DNA of 64,000 nucleotides from Ophiobolus disseminans (Eukaryota > Ascomycota > Dothideomycetes > Pleosporales > Phaeosphaeriaceae). Each line of letters starts with the position of its first letter. Position 1 is the first letter of the stretch. Below, piece by piece: positions 45,201-57,265 of the stretch. The DNA lies in the NCBI GenBank assembly GCA_010093685.1, contig MU006227.1, forward strand, positions 312,154 to 376,153, given 5' to 3'. Made by a program: the position numbers and the translations under genes. The notes under the pieces were generated by a model, which had not been told where the DNA came from, ran no database searches, and saw only the letters and a list, made by a program, of their open reading frames with translations.

Positions 45201-48200
45201 CTGTCCTAGATCGTCTCGAGTACGAGGGCGACGGCATCAAAAGTCTTCTTTTCCGTGGAGCACGTCTCGACAGCCAAATGCGCCGACATGACGCCCTGGA
45301 ATCGTCGGATTCTCGGGGCATGGTCAAGTCCCTCATTATGCTGAATATGAACAGCCTCACTCACTCCTTACTTTCCAACGACCAGTTCCGCGATATCGGT
45401 GATGATGGTGTAGAGAGCACACTTCATACCGCACGGAAGCTTGGTCAATGGGATATCAAGGCCTCCGAGACAAATCACTCGGAGTCTAGCACATTGTTCA
45501 AAGCCTTTCAGGGGCTTCACTTTGCTACGAGCGCCACAGAAGCGAAAGATAATTTTGAGCGCCAGTTGCTGGCTACAATGAGCTTCTTATCCGGACAGGA
45601 CAACTCATCCGTTCCTGCCAGGATTCGTCTACGAACGTTAGCGGCTTTGACCGAAGCAGACGAGGTTGTCAGGGCTGAACGCCCGGAGTATCTGCTTGAC
45701 ACCTGGGACCGTATGAAGGCCAGGGAAAAGTGGATGCAGGCTGGCGAGTGAGTGTCCTTTGTCGGAAACGCCTGAGAGGAAAAAACTGACACATGTACAG
45801 GTTCAGCGACGTTCGCCAACTTCTATCGTGCCGCGAAACTTTATTCAATGTTCTGGGCTCAAATCCAACTCTAGTCGATTCTTTGCACGCAAGGACTGGT
45901 ACCGTACGGAACATGGAAGTGGAAGCACTGGTGGCTTCATCTACAATCTGTCGACGGCACGGCGCTTTGCAAGAATCGTTGGCAAGTGTAACTTACCTCT
46001 CCGACCTCGTGCTTGATTGCAAATCTGTGGGCCTTGATATCGAGGCTACTGCCCAACACGAAGTGGCAAATGTCCTGTGGGACCAGGGCGAGGCTGACAT
46101 CTCCATTCGCATGCGCCAGCATCTGATTGACCATGCCGATTTCGATTCGCAGAACACGGATCTAAGCTTGCCTGTGCTTCTCGCTCGACTGGTGAGGAAA
46201 ATACTCATGAATTCACTACGTCGTTGCTAACTTTATCAGGGCCACCACCTTGCCGAAGCGCGTCTTGCAAAACCAGACTCTATCATGCACGACTATTTGG
46301 AACCCGCAATTCGCGAACTCAAGGGTCAAAAGCAAGGATCCGGACCTGGGCAAGTGTTCCACGAGTTTGCACTCTTCTGTGACAAGCAAATTCAGAGTCC
46401 GGAAGCTGCCGAAGACATGGACCGCATCAAAACTGTCATGGATCGAAAGCTGCAGGAGTATAATGAGTTCACAAAACTTTCCAAAACAGAAAGGAGTAAA
46501 GGCATGCGCGACACCTACAGCAGGAGTGCCCGCCGTGCGAAGAATTGGTATGATCTCGATAACGCGGAGTACGAAAGATTACGCAAGGGCCGAGAACAGT
46601 TTCTCCGACAGTGCCTTGAAAACTACCTGTTGTCGCTGGCTGCCAGCGATGAATACAACAACGACGCTCTGCGTGTATTTTCCTTGTGGCTAGAGTATGC
46701 CGACACTGAACTGGCCACCGCCGCGGTCAGGGCATATCTTGCGAGCGTGCCAACCGGCAAGTTCGCTTTACTGATGAATCAACTTTCCTCTCGTTTGCAA
46801 GCCGAGGACAGCGATTTTCAGAATCTGCTCTTGTCTCTCGTGTTCCGCATTTGCGTTGACCACCCCTACCATGGCATGCACCAGATCTTTGCGATCCAAA
46901 TGAAGGTTGGCCCCTTCACACGAGAAGACGTAGTACGCGCTAAGGACGAGTCTGCAAAATCTCGTCAGAAGGCCGCCGTCGGACTTGCGACTACATTGGG
47001 CAACGACAAGAAGGCTCGATCATACTGGAGTTCGATATTTCAGTCAAACGAGATTTATCATCACCTCGCAATGTTCAAGGGAGAGAAGGAGACTTCACAA
47101 CAGGGTCGAGAGCTGCCATTGGAAAGATACAAGGAATCGAAGGATCTTGTTAGCAAAATACCGAAACTTAACGTGCCGCCTGCGACACTCCAAGTAGAGG
47201 TGAGATCAAGCAAGAACTACACCAATCTGCCGAGGATTGCGAGCTTCAAGCCAAAGATGAGCATTGCAAACGGCCTGAGTGCTCCCAAAGTCATTACCGC
47301 GATTGGTACTGATGGCAAACCGTACAAACAATTGGTGATTATATGCATCCACGACTTCCACGTTCATCAGCTGACATTTGTAGTTCAAATCTGGCAACGA
47401 CGACCTTCGCCAAGATGCCATCATGGAGCAAGTCTTTGATCAAGTTTCAAGACTGCTCAGGAACCATACTGCGACACGCATCCGCAACATCGGCATTCGA
47501 ACATACAAAGTCTTGCCGTTGTCTACACGCTCGGGCCTCATGGAGTTCGTCCCGAATACCATCCCACTGCATTTGTGGGTCATGCCGGCTCATGAGAAGT
47601 ACTATCCCAGTGATTACAAACCGGAAAGATGCCGACGGGACATTGGTGCTGCGCAGCAGGATTCCCTCACGACCCGCACAAAGGTATGGCGGAAGGTGGC
47701 CGACAATTTCCAACCCGTACTGCGCTACTTCCTTCTCGAGCGCTTCGAGGACCCGGACGAATGGTTCGAGCGGCGCCTCGCATACACACGCTCGACCGCC
47801 GCCATCTCCATCCTCGGCCACGTCCTCGGACTAGGCGACCGGCATTGCCACAACATCCTGCTCGATGAGAAATCCGGCGAAGTGGTCCACATCGATCTGG
47901 GCGTCAGTTTCGAAGCGGGGCGTGTCCTGCCGGTCCCTGAAGTCGTTCCCTTCCGCCTAACGCGCGACCTCGTCGACGCAATGGGCTACACCAAAACAGA
48001 AGGCGTGTTCCGCCGCTCGTGCGAATTCACAATGGATACGCTGCGCGAAGAACGCGAGTCCATCATGACGCTGCTCAACGTACTGCGCTACGACCCGTTG
48101 GTCAACTGGAGCGTCACGCCTACAAAAGCAAAGCGCATGCAAGAAGCCAACCAGGACACCAACGCACAGAACGGCACACGCGCATCGACCGTTGCGCCAG

Positions 48201-48433
48201 GCGGTACGCCCGCCCCGTCGGGAGTGTCGGTCGAGGATGTGGTAGTGCACGAGAGTAACAAGAAGAAGGAGAAGGAGGAGCAGGCTGGTGAGGCCGGCAG
48301 GGCGCTCAGCGTCGTTGAGAAGAAACTGAGTAAGACACTGAGCACGAAGGCGACGGTGAACGAGCTCATTCAGCAGGCGACTGATGAGCGCAATTTGGCG
48401 GTGCTGTATATGGGGTGGGCGAGCTATGCATAG
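39222..48433 (+). CDS. TEL1: Tel1/ATM checkpoint protein kinase
   Basis: Seven exons (39222-39252, 39309-40794, 40841-41181, 41229-45747, 45801-46191, 46240-47334, 47384-48433) give 2970 residues with every phase agreeing. Tel1 is the PIKK that MRN recruits to double-strand breaks and telomeres. The N-terminal TAN motif 'LIQSSRQADRSTGLKDLIHIL' lies at residues ~12-32 and identifies Tel1/ATM rather than Mec1/ATR. A long HEAT solenoid and FAT region follow. The kinase has 'NDDLRQDAIMEQVF', the catalytic loop 'GLGDRHCHNILLD' (~2770) and the activation loop 'HIDLGVSFEAGRVLPVPE'. FATC ends the protein ('NLAVLYMGW'). A low-complexity insert (~2870-2935) separates kinase from FATC. The first exon is only 31 nt, and its acceptor (39308) was chosen to keep the TAN frame. 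Confidence 0.95.
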
Positions 48434-48831
48434 TTTTCGAAGTGTTTTTTATTGTAGATTTGAAGCACGTTTGTGCGCGGCGTTAGAGTGAGATCCATGC
48501 ATAAAGTCTGCGCAGCGTGTAATATGAATCGAATCATCGTTGAACAGCTGTATTTACCGCTGCGTGTTACACTCAAAGTAGTATGTCTCATTTGGTGAGG
48601 TTGGAGTGTGTGTTGAGCGTCGATCTTTTGTGGGTTGAAGTTTGTACCTGAAGAGTTTTCACACGTCTTTCAGTACCCCACTTTCTGACCACGCCCTGCT
48701 CCATCCGCAAACCCCTCATCGACCAAAGCTTGACGCACGCAAGACCTGCTGGTGTGCCCTTTGCTTGAGATATTTTAAATAGTATATATATTGAATTTTC
48801 TCGCTCTTCACCATCGATTATCCGATTCTTC
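48434..48831. other. Intergenic, TEL1 3' side to tRNA
   Basis: About 400 bp with no gene seen. The last 60 bp before the tRNA are AT-rich (TATTTTAAATAGTATATATATTG), as is common upstream of tRNA genes. Confidence 0.6.
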
Positions 48832-48914
48832 GGCCTAATGGCCCAATGGCAAGGCGCTTGACTACGATTCGTTCGGCAATCAAGAGATTCCAGGTTCGAC
48901 CCCTGGTTAGGTCA
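48832..48914 (+). tRNA. tRNA-Arg(ACG) with 11 nt intron
   Basis: A cloverleaf can be drawn. Acceptor stem GGCCTAA pairs with TTAGGTC (one G-T pair). The D arm contains A box TGGCCCAATGG. The anticodon stem CTTGA pairs with TCAAG, and the T stem CCAGG/CCTGG encloses TTCGACC (B box GGTTCGACCCC). The loop between the anticodon stem halves is 18 nt. Taking the anticodon as ACG (48864-48866) leaves an 11 nt intron at the canonical place one base 3' of the anticodon (about 48868-48878). ACG is read as ICG and decodes CGN arginine codons. Confidence 0.88.
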
Positions 48915-48927
48915 TCAATTCACTTTG

Positions 48928-48932
48928 TTTTT
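48928..48932 (+). terminator. RNA polymerase III terminator
   Basis: A run of five T residues lies 13 bp after the discriminator base of the tRNA. Confidence 0.7.
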
Positions 48933-48993
48933 GCACTGATCACATTTCTATTTGTCGACAATACCTTATCACTAATTTTTTTTTGAGCTGCTG

Positions 48994-49020
48994 CACCCCC
49001 CATCTTTTTGAGGGGGGGTG
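48994..49020. repeat. Short G/C hairpin
   Basis: CACCCCCC (48994-49001) can pair with GGGGGGTG (49013-49020) over an 11 nt, T-rich loop. It sits between the tRNA and the toxin relic. Its function is unknown. Confidence 0.7.
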
Positions 49021-49488
49021 GCGGGTGAGGCTTAAGTGCAATGTTCACTACGTCAAATGGTGTACTCTTTAAGCTCTACAGTTTATGTTTGTGTCTCTCG
49101 AGTTAAGAGCATAATGGAGAGCCGAAACATGGATGTCGTGAAAGCTAAATCCTTGTTAGGATTGACTCCTGGCTGGGCTCCATACAGGTCCAAGAACGAG
49201 AACATCATTATGGGAGGAAGCAACCAAACTGCACCTGCTAGTAGTTCTTCTACCTAATGCCCGATTACAAGTGTACTATTTTTCACTTTCAGATGGCTTC
49301 GATGCATTAACACGCTAGTTGTAATGGATTTAGTCACAGCTTGCATTGTTAATCTCTCTTACAAAACGTTCGTATCCAGATATATACCAACTGCCTGCAT
49401 GCTTACATTAGATCGTCAGATCAGGCGGGAGTACAGTTAACAGCAGCACTACCCATTCGTCGTCCTCAGCCGCAACAAGTGTGAGACT

Positions 49489-52400
49489 TCAGAACGGCGA
49501 CTTTGTGAAGTACGTTTTTACCTTGACCTGCCCAATGTTGGTGCCATTGCTCTCGTATTCCGCGACATCTACCTTCATTTCCGTATCGTCACCTGCACCA
49601 GAGGCACCGACTTCATTGTCTGCGTGATCCTGTTGCTTGTCGTCCTTCCAGCTTTGACTAAAGTCTATGGCAGTCGTGCCGATGATGCTAGCGGCGAGGA
49701 GAGCTAACTTTTCACCGTCTGTGATGTTAGGCATACTTGCGATCCTAATAAACTCAAGTTCGTACGCTTTTCGCGTGTCTTTCATTGCTGCTCTGAAGCC
49801 CGTGATAAAGTTCTGTGCAGCCACCTTTTGCTCTTTCAATTTCTTTCGTTTGTCAGCGTAGATTGACGATAACTTATCGATCACAGCTTTCACGACTGGG
49901 CCAGCAATTGGTATCAAACCCGCCGCCTCGCCCACAATGGCTGTTACCAGTTTCAAGGCGTATTCTTCCTTCTTTTGTTCTAGCGTGTGCTTGGCCTTTT
50001 CCACGTAACCCATAAGTCCGTATTCCGCTTTTTCTATAGCTTCATCCAGTGCGAGGCGATCGGCAGGATTGTTGAAGTCGAGATCGCCGCGAAAACCGTC
50101 ACGGCGATCTTCTTTGCCGTTCCCGGTGTGATCGACCCAGTCGACGGGATCGTTGCGGACATATGCGTATATATTATGGCCATCCCCCATGCCAATGGGA
50201 TCGGCTGATGCCCAACGGCCGAGCCAGGGGGCATAGTATCTAGCGCCGCAGGCGTAGAGACCGGTCTCATTATCGCGTTGGTATGCAGCGAAACGGAAAC
50301 GACGGGGCGCCTCGATGTCCGAACGGCACGCCAGTAGCACCGACCATCCGAACGGGCTGTACTCTTCGTAGGAGATGACTTGGCCGTGATCGTCCGTCTC
50401 CAGTCCCTCGTGGACGTGATAACAGAAGAGAGGTACGTCCGGTACCGCAGACCCTTCGGCTATTAGGACGGGGTTCTCGATATTCAGGATTACGGCGCTA
50501 TTCTCTGAGCCGGTGGAGTTGATCAAAGACGTCTTCGTAATCGTTTTCGCAGTCTGTCCGTCTCCCTTGTAGGTGTGATAGATTTCCAACGAGTCGAGGA
50601 AGATTGTCTCACTGATCTTCTGCAGCCTGACAGCGTTGCCTCTATCCGTGACCGTGCGCGCAACGACCTTTCGCACACGCCGGCCGTCTTCGTCATATGC
50701 ATACCACGTGGTCTCGGGCACACCTTGATTAACTCTTTGTCGAGCCGAGCACCGGAGTTTATTGTTGCAGTCCCAACCTAGGCGGAAAAATCCTGGCATG
50801 GAGTTCATGCAGCCCACGGACCCAACGTTCCATCATACTTGTACTCCTCGGTAACGCCGCCAATCTGGATTTGACTCAGGCGATTGTTACTGTGTGATTC
50901 TTCAAGCAGGCTTGGCTCGTTGCACTGGTAGGTCCTCTTCCAGCCTGCAACAGCAGGATCAGACGACTGATGCTGGATGGCTTGGATATTGTCAACGTCA
51001 TCATATTTGTACGTCTTGACGTAATTGCTGATTGCCGTAGATTGTGCAAAAGGAAGACCCTGGCTGACAATCGGATTCGAAGACGAGATTACTTGCTGGC
51101 TGCGTGATACATTGGAGCCAGTCTGAACTGCCTCGCGGCCCGTCGCTTTTGTCAGTCGGCCAAAGCTGTCATACCAGTAGCTCTTGCGGGGCACGGCTCG
51201 GGTACCTCGGAAGAATTCTGTCTGGTGCGCCGAATCAACTCTCCTCGAGATCCGCCCGAGGCAATCATAGCTCATGGTTAGGTTCTCCAGTATCGTGCCG
51301 TCGTCGCGCCACGTTCGCCGTTGAGTGTGGCGGCGGGTTTGCTCGTCGTATGTGTAGGCTGCATGCGATGAGTTTCCATAGTCGACGAGCAGTGGTTGTT
51401 GTTCAGGGGAGTACAGTGCGCTGGAAATATGGCACGTCACCGTGGATGGCTACTATGTGGTTGATGAGGAAAGGGACATCAGATTTCCTCTGAGATCGTA
51501 TGTGCGCATGGAGACGCGCCCCGCTGCATCGGTGAGGGTGTTGACGCGGTCCATGACGTCGAAATTGCGAAGTGTGGTGTGGGGCGTCTGTTGCACGTTG
51601 ACGCCACCATTCCAATCCAAGAGGGTATCATAGGCTTGTGCGATATACATATGCGTGGACAAACAGTTCCCTTTGAAGTCGTAGATGTTGCTTCTGCGTG
51701 TACCAGACTGATCTGAAACCTCCAGATGCCCGCGAAGGTTCTTCTCATGCCCGCCGAGGCCGTGTTCGCCATATGTTGTCTTACTCCACAGGATTTCGCT
51801 GTTGCGGTCAGGATCCAGAATCCACGTCTCGACTTTCCTGCGCAATCTGTCGTACACCGCGCTGCTGGGAGTTTGTTGCTACTGCACTGGAAGGTTATGT
51901 TCCCGAGACCGTCGAAGCAGACCAGCTGCACTCCTGAATCCATACTCCTTGTGATGTGGCAGCGACCAAGGTGGTCAAACTCTCTCACCACCACGGCACG
52001 GCCCAGGAAATCGGTCTCTGCAATTGCGTTGCCAAATGCAGCGTACTCAGCGTGCGATGTACGCGAGCCTGCTGTGCCCCTTTCAACTATCTCCACTTCC
52101 TTACCGCGGCTATCGAAATGGGTCTCCTGCGGAGTGTTTTTGTAGTCTGCCGACTTAGTGACGGCATCCTGCTGAGCCTCGTCTCCTTGCTTGCACAGCG
52201 CATGCCAGGAAGGAGTATGCAAAGCCGGTACCAACGTGGCGAAGTAATAACCGACATCAGGATCCAGACGTGGATCCGACACGAGCACGTTGTCGCCAGC
52301 ATCATACTCCGTACGCGTCCAAGGGGTGAAGCGCGTCTTGTTCCATGTACGATCTGCGAATAGTGTGCCAATCTCACGTTGGAGCCCGTCCATAAAGAAG

Positions 52401-53764
52401 ACGGCATATGCTTGTTTCGAATCCACATGCGATTGGTACATGTGGGTAGAAGAGTAGTGCGGCTTCACGCTGAGCAGTCTCTTACCGTTTGCATCGAGGA
52501 TGTTGTGCTCCGTCACACACCACTTCTTCTCTGTACCACTCCAGTCGCTGAGCATGATTTGTTGCACTTGAGACCCACGGCCGTCAAGATAGCTCATACT
52601 AATGGTGATCTCTCCCCGATCGTCTCGACAGTGCTGAGTGCGTCTTAGATCCAGACAGAATGTGGGTAGTGTCTTCTGGACGGAGGGCATGCTCAGTCTG
52701 GTGCGGCAATTGAGAGTGCGAGTACCAGCACTCTCGAGGAGCCGTGCAGCAGCATCTCTGGTGGGTCTGCTGATAAACGACAGCATATCCTCGTCGGAAA
52801 CAGCGTGAGGCACATCTGCCAATGAGTCGCCCACTGCTTCTTGGATCTTTCCCATCCGTGCGACCATCGTCACCTCGCCAAAATGGTCGTACTTGATCTG
52901 GGTGCGATTACCATTGGGGTCTATTAGCAAGGCCGCCTGCATCGTGCGGTAGTCGTACTCAGCCACCCGGACATTCTTGACCGCGTCGGTGCTCTGAACG
53001 GCCATCAGCTTGTATTCGTCTAGTTTGGCCGAGGAAACGTTGCCAAAAGCATCGCGAGATCGCATGGGGGTGAAAAATGAGCGCCGAGCCTCGTTGAGTA
53101 CCTCATCGGCGTCGGTAACACCCTCGTGTCCCCAGAGCATTTCCGGGGACGGAATCCACGCACACGCGTCTCCATCTAACTGTTCATAGCCGCAGTTGTC
53201 GTGTAGATAGCTCGGTAATGCAATTTTACGCAAGGAGTTTCCTTCAACGTCGGGAAGATTGCGGCGCATGATAGAGTCTAGCGCGAGCTGGTAATGCTGA
53301 TCGACCACGGAGAAGACTTCGCGCTAGCCCAGCGGCAAGCGTTTGGAAAGGTCCTAGCTTCTGTAGTAGGTTCTATTCCGCTGTCCTTCTTTGACAGTAC
53401 CACCAATGCTCTGTAGCCCCTGAGCTCTCAACTCCTCGATATCAAGGAGGCTCTTCGGCGAATCCTCGACGACATAAAGGGTTTCAGACGCCAGCAAGGG
53501 CTTACAGTAGCTGTCGACGTTCCTTCCAACAATTTCCTTCGTGTAGATGTATTCTGTATAGGTGATGTAGTGTTGCTGTTGGGCTGCACGAGCCTTCACG
53601 GTGGAGAGATCGCTCTTAGGCTTGCCGTACCGGGCCCGCACAACCATTGTGACGTCGCCGTAAGCATTAGTCTCCCACACAAGCTCGTGCTCCACGCGCA
53701 TGTCATCTTTCTGTCTTTCGTGATGGTACCTGGACGAAGAAGCGTCTTGCGCATGGCAGTCTCA
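49489..53764 (-). pseudogene. TcB-TcC fusion relic (Tc toxin complex, RHS/YD repeats)
   Basis: Minus-strand frames together cover the C-terminal part of a TcB-type protein, continuous with a TcC-type RHS protein. TcB-TcC forms the cocoon that encloses the toxic C-terminal domain and docks on the TcA translocation channel. Visible in order are TcB-like 'VEHELVWETNAYGDV' (~53690), 'LIDPNGNRTQIKYDHFGEV', 'LDGRGSQVQQ', many YD-type repeats, and the RHS core 'ETGLYACGARYYAPWLGRW' with 'DPIGMGDGHNIYAYVRNDP' (~50250-50120). A ~200-residue variable C-terminal domain ends at 49489. Breaks: TAG at 53354-53356 and 53324-53326, a frame change near 51860, consecutive TAGs at 51453-51455 and 51450-51452, and a frame change near 50815. 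The N-terminal SpvB and propeller regions of TcB are absent. No introns are seen. It is not expected to make a functional complex. Confidence 0.88.
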
Positions 53765-53805
53765 ATATCGGCACCACTGAGCTTCCATACGTCTCTCAGC
53801 TTCGA

Positions 53806-56800
53806 ATGGAGCCATTATTCTACGAAAACCGTATCGAGATTGTAGTATGCTACGGGGAGAAGGACAACATCTCTACCACGTATGAAATACCACACCCGCC
53901 GACAGCTCGGCGTACGGGGACAATCGGAGCATTTTCGGTCACCAGAGACCAGGCAGTGCTTTGTTACGACACCGCAGAACATCACGCCGCCCGCCTTTGC
54001 AACCGAGTTTGGCAAAGTAAATGCGAAGTCGATGAGTACCACGCTGCAGGACGAAGCGAAGAGAGACAAAGTAAAACCTCTGGTCTGGATGCCGTCAAAG
54101 CTTTCCAGCTCCGTTGCCATGGAGAATGTTCAGTGGACGCTGTCCAAAACGAACTCGCGTGTGACTGGACTCGTTCTTAACGTGAAAGAGAATGATACAG
54201 CCAGCACGAGCTACTTCTTGCTACCTGAACACCCTCTCGGCATCGACACATTGGGTCCGCAGACTGTGAAGGATATAATGAAACTTATGGCCATTGATCA
54301 TGTGTACTCGCAGCAGCTGATGCAAGCCGCCGTGGATCCCGCCGAGCCACTAAAGCTGATATATGGCTTGGTGTCCAAGATACGGCCGCAGGCATTGGCA
54401 GATAACTTCGGGAGCGTGACCCAAGCGAGTACATATCATGAGCTCGGCAGTCCGAGCGCTCTGTACAATTGGGAACTGGGCGTTCGCACCATCTTACTCG
54501 GTGTCGATCGGTTCCTGGCGACCTAACAGTTTGAAGATGCCCTGCAAATCGCAAGACTTCTTTTTGATCCGACGTCGGATGTGGAGATGACGCCACAGAC
54601 AATTTCATCGCAGGATAAGCCCGCAGACGGCGCAGCGAAGTACATCACATCGTGCTGGCGGTTCCCCCCGTTCCAAGTCAAGAGCGACAACATTATCGAG
54701 GCCGGAGATCATCCGATCAATGTGGACAGCATGGAGGACGAGATCAATCTCGCCATTTCGGAGCGTCAGTCGTACGGTCAGCTGGTTCATGCTACTGCCC
54801 GCAGTCGTCCCCAGGCTTACATGAAGTGGATCATCATGAAGTACGCTGGGATCTTGATCGAAAGTGGAGACGTATATTTCCGTCAAGGTACACTGGAAAG
54901 CCTGCCGCTGGCCACGCAGCGCTACATCGAAGCAGCCTACGTCCTTGATCTAGAGCCAGAGAAGGTCACAAAATTGGGCAAACGAAGGACAGCTACTTAC
55001 ACTTCCATCGATCGTGAAGCCACAAACTTCGATTTGACTCTTCCTTTCCAATTTGAGCTGGCAGCATTGCCTGACGCCGCTGCGAAGGTAAAGGGCGTGG
55101 CCGTCAGTGCAGACAAGGATCCCAGGAAGGAAAATATCTTTGGCGTTATGAGATCAACTTATTTCGGCGTGCCTATCAATCCCAGGTTCAAAGCGATGCG
55201 TAGCAAGACATACCAACGGCTCTATAACATCCGGAACTCGCTCGATATCAACGGGAAGCCAGTGGTGTACGCGCCCAGAGAGCCGCCTATCGACGTGAAT
55301 GCTTTGATGTCTCTCTAAAATTCGTCATTGGCCGGCTCTCAGGCGATAAGCATGCTCATGGGGTCTCAGAACAGCCCCATGCCGCGATACCGCTTTGAAG
55401 TTGTGCTGCAGCGGGCACTTGGACTATGTGCCGAGCTTCGCCCATTTGGTGATCGCCTGCTTGCATCTATCGAGCGGAAAGACACGGAAGAATTGAGCCT
55501 GCTGACCGCACGCCACGGCAAGACTATTCACGCAATGATGTTGGACATCAAGCGAACGTCCTTGCGCATGTCACAGCAGGAGGTACTGGAGATGGATTTT
55601 GCCGAGACAGCGTCCACGCTAAACAAAGTCATTGTCGGGATGGATGTTCTTAGCAGTGGCCTTGCTGCTGGGCCGACAATCTCTGCCAATATCGCCCCGT
55701 TTGGCGTAGGTACGTCAGTGTCTGCAGGTGGACAAAACATTACTGCTGTATACCAGGCCGTGAGTGTGGCCATGAGAGGAGTGTCTGCCTCGCAAAGTGA
55801 TCAAGGTCAACAAGCGAGCAGGAAGGCGAGCCTGATGCGCCAGCTGCAGGAGAGACGTCTGCAGGCTAACGTGCGTGGGCGCGAAATCAAGGCGACTGAT
55901 AAGCAGATCGAGATCCAGCGAATTCGCATTCAAGCATCGATGAGCGAAATAAATCTGCAGCAACTCGAGAGCGAGAATGCGCAGAAGATGGAAGCCTGGT
56001 ACCGCACAAAGTATTCGAACAAAGACCTCTATGCTTGGATGGAAAAGAATCTCCGCAGCCTGTACTTCCAAGCCTATACACTGGCAGTGGGAGCAGCCCT
56101 TCAAGCACAAGCCGCGGTTTCCTTTGAGATCGGCAAGAGCCTTTCTATCCTTCAGACTGCTGGCTATTGGGATGCCAGCCGCGACGGCCTGTTTGCTGCA
56201 GACAACCTTTTCTTGGATCTCAAGCGGATGGAGCAGGTGTACCTCGACGCGAACAAGTCCGACTTTGAGATCACCAAGACTATATCACTGCGTCAGATTA
56301 ACCCTCTTGCACTGATGCAACTGCGGCTTACGGGCAAGGCGGACTTTTCGGTATCCGAGTTCCAGTACGACATGGATTTCACAGGCCACTACATGCGTCG
56401 CATACGCAGCGTCGCGGTGTCTATGCCTGCGATACTGAGCCCGTAGAGTAACATCAACGCGACGCTCACGCTTATGGACCATTCATATCGCATCACAGCC
56501 GACGCCCGGACTGCAGACGACTACAAGCCCAAACCCAGCTCGTTCCGCAAGGACGGCATTCCCATATCGTCCATCGCCGTCAGTTCGGGCGTCCACGACG
56601 CTGGCGTGTTCGAGCTGAACTTTGCAGGCTCGCAATACCTTCCATTCGAGGGTGCCGGGGCAATCTCATCCTGGCGCCTCGAGCTCCCGCAGGAGGTGCA
56701 AAAGTTCGACTACTCGACCATCAGTGACGTGATGCTGGACATCCAGTACACCGCGCTCGACGGCGGCGCCGTCTTCGCCTCGGCTGCGAATGCATCGGTG

Positions 56801-57265
56801 CGCCAGATCTCCCGCGGCAACGAAAGCAAGGGCGCGGCAGAGGGCGACTGCGGCTTCTTCGACCTCAAGAACGACTTCTCGCACGCCTGGTACGGATTCA
56901 GCGCCCGGCTGCTGACGAACAAGGGCAAGGACGAGCTGAGCCAGCTGCAACTGGGTAATATCAAGGAGCGCCTTCCCTTCTTCTCGCGCAGGCAAAAGAC
57001 TCTCAATATTCAGTCTGTTACGCTGATTTCGAAGCATGCTGCCCTGACGAGGACGTGCAATATCAAGACTATTGCTAATTCCAGCGGCGAGACGGGCGAT
57101 GCGCTGGACGAGAAGAAGCTGGGCAGCCATGTGATGCGGACTCGAAGCAAAGTCAACAAGGAACTGAGTGGGGACTGGATACTGGACGCTTCTGCGAGCG
57201 CGATCGAAGCGAAGGAACAGGAAATCGAGACCATGTATCTGCTTGTGCAGTATGTTTTTGAATAG
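53806..57265 (+). pseudogene. TcA (TcdA-like) C-terminal relic of Tc toxin complex
   Basis: One plus-strand frame from 53882 to 57265 matches the C-terminal half of TcA, the pentameric pore-forming and TcB-binding subunit of bacterial Tc toxins. Recognisable blocks include a long coiled-coil region (~55780-56000), 'WYRTKYSNKDLYAWMEKNL', 'GYWDASRDGLFAADNLFLDLKRMEQ', 'MDFTGHYMRRIRSVAVSMP' and a C-terminal TcB-binding-type beta domain ('LNFAGSQYLPFEGAGAISSW'). Three stops interrupt the frame without any frame change: 54524-54526 (TAA), 55316-55318 (TAA) and 56444-56446 (TAG). Homology runs straight across them, so they are mutations, not introns. The N-terminal half is missing. The segment 53806-53880 is open in another frame and is of uncertain origin. 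It lies head to head with the TcB-TcC relic. Confidence 0.87.

Larger units (their letters stand above)
48915..49488. other. Intergenic between tRNA and toxin relic
   Basis: About 570 bp. It contains the pol III terminator, a poly-T run and a G/C hairpin (48994-49020). A 73-codon plus-strand frame (49036-49257) resembles nothing I recognise and is probably chance. Confidence 0.55.

Noticed and set aside
48994..49020. G/C hairpin as a bacterial-type terminator brought with the toxin genes
   Set aside because: It lies about 470 bp from the end of the TcB-TcC relic, is followed by no T run on the relevant strand, and has a different context.
54524..56446. Three in-frame stops of the TcA relic as parts of introns
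   Set aside because: Homology to the Tc family is continuous across each stop with no inserted sequence and no donor/acceptor pair around them.
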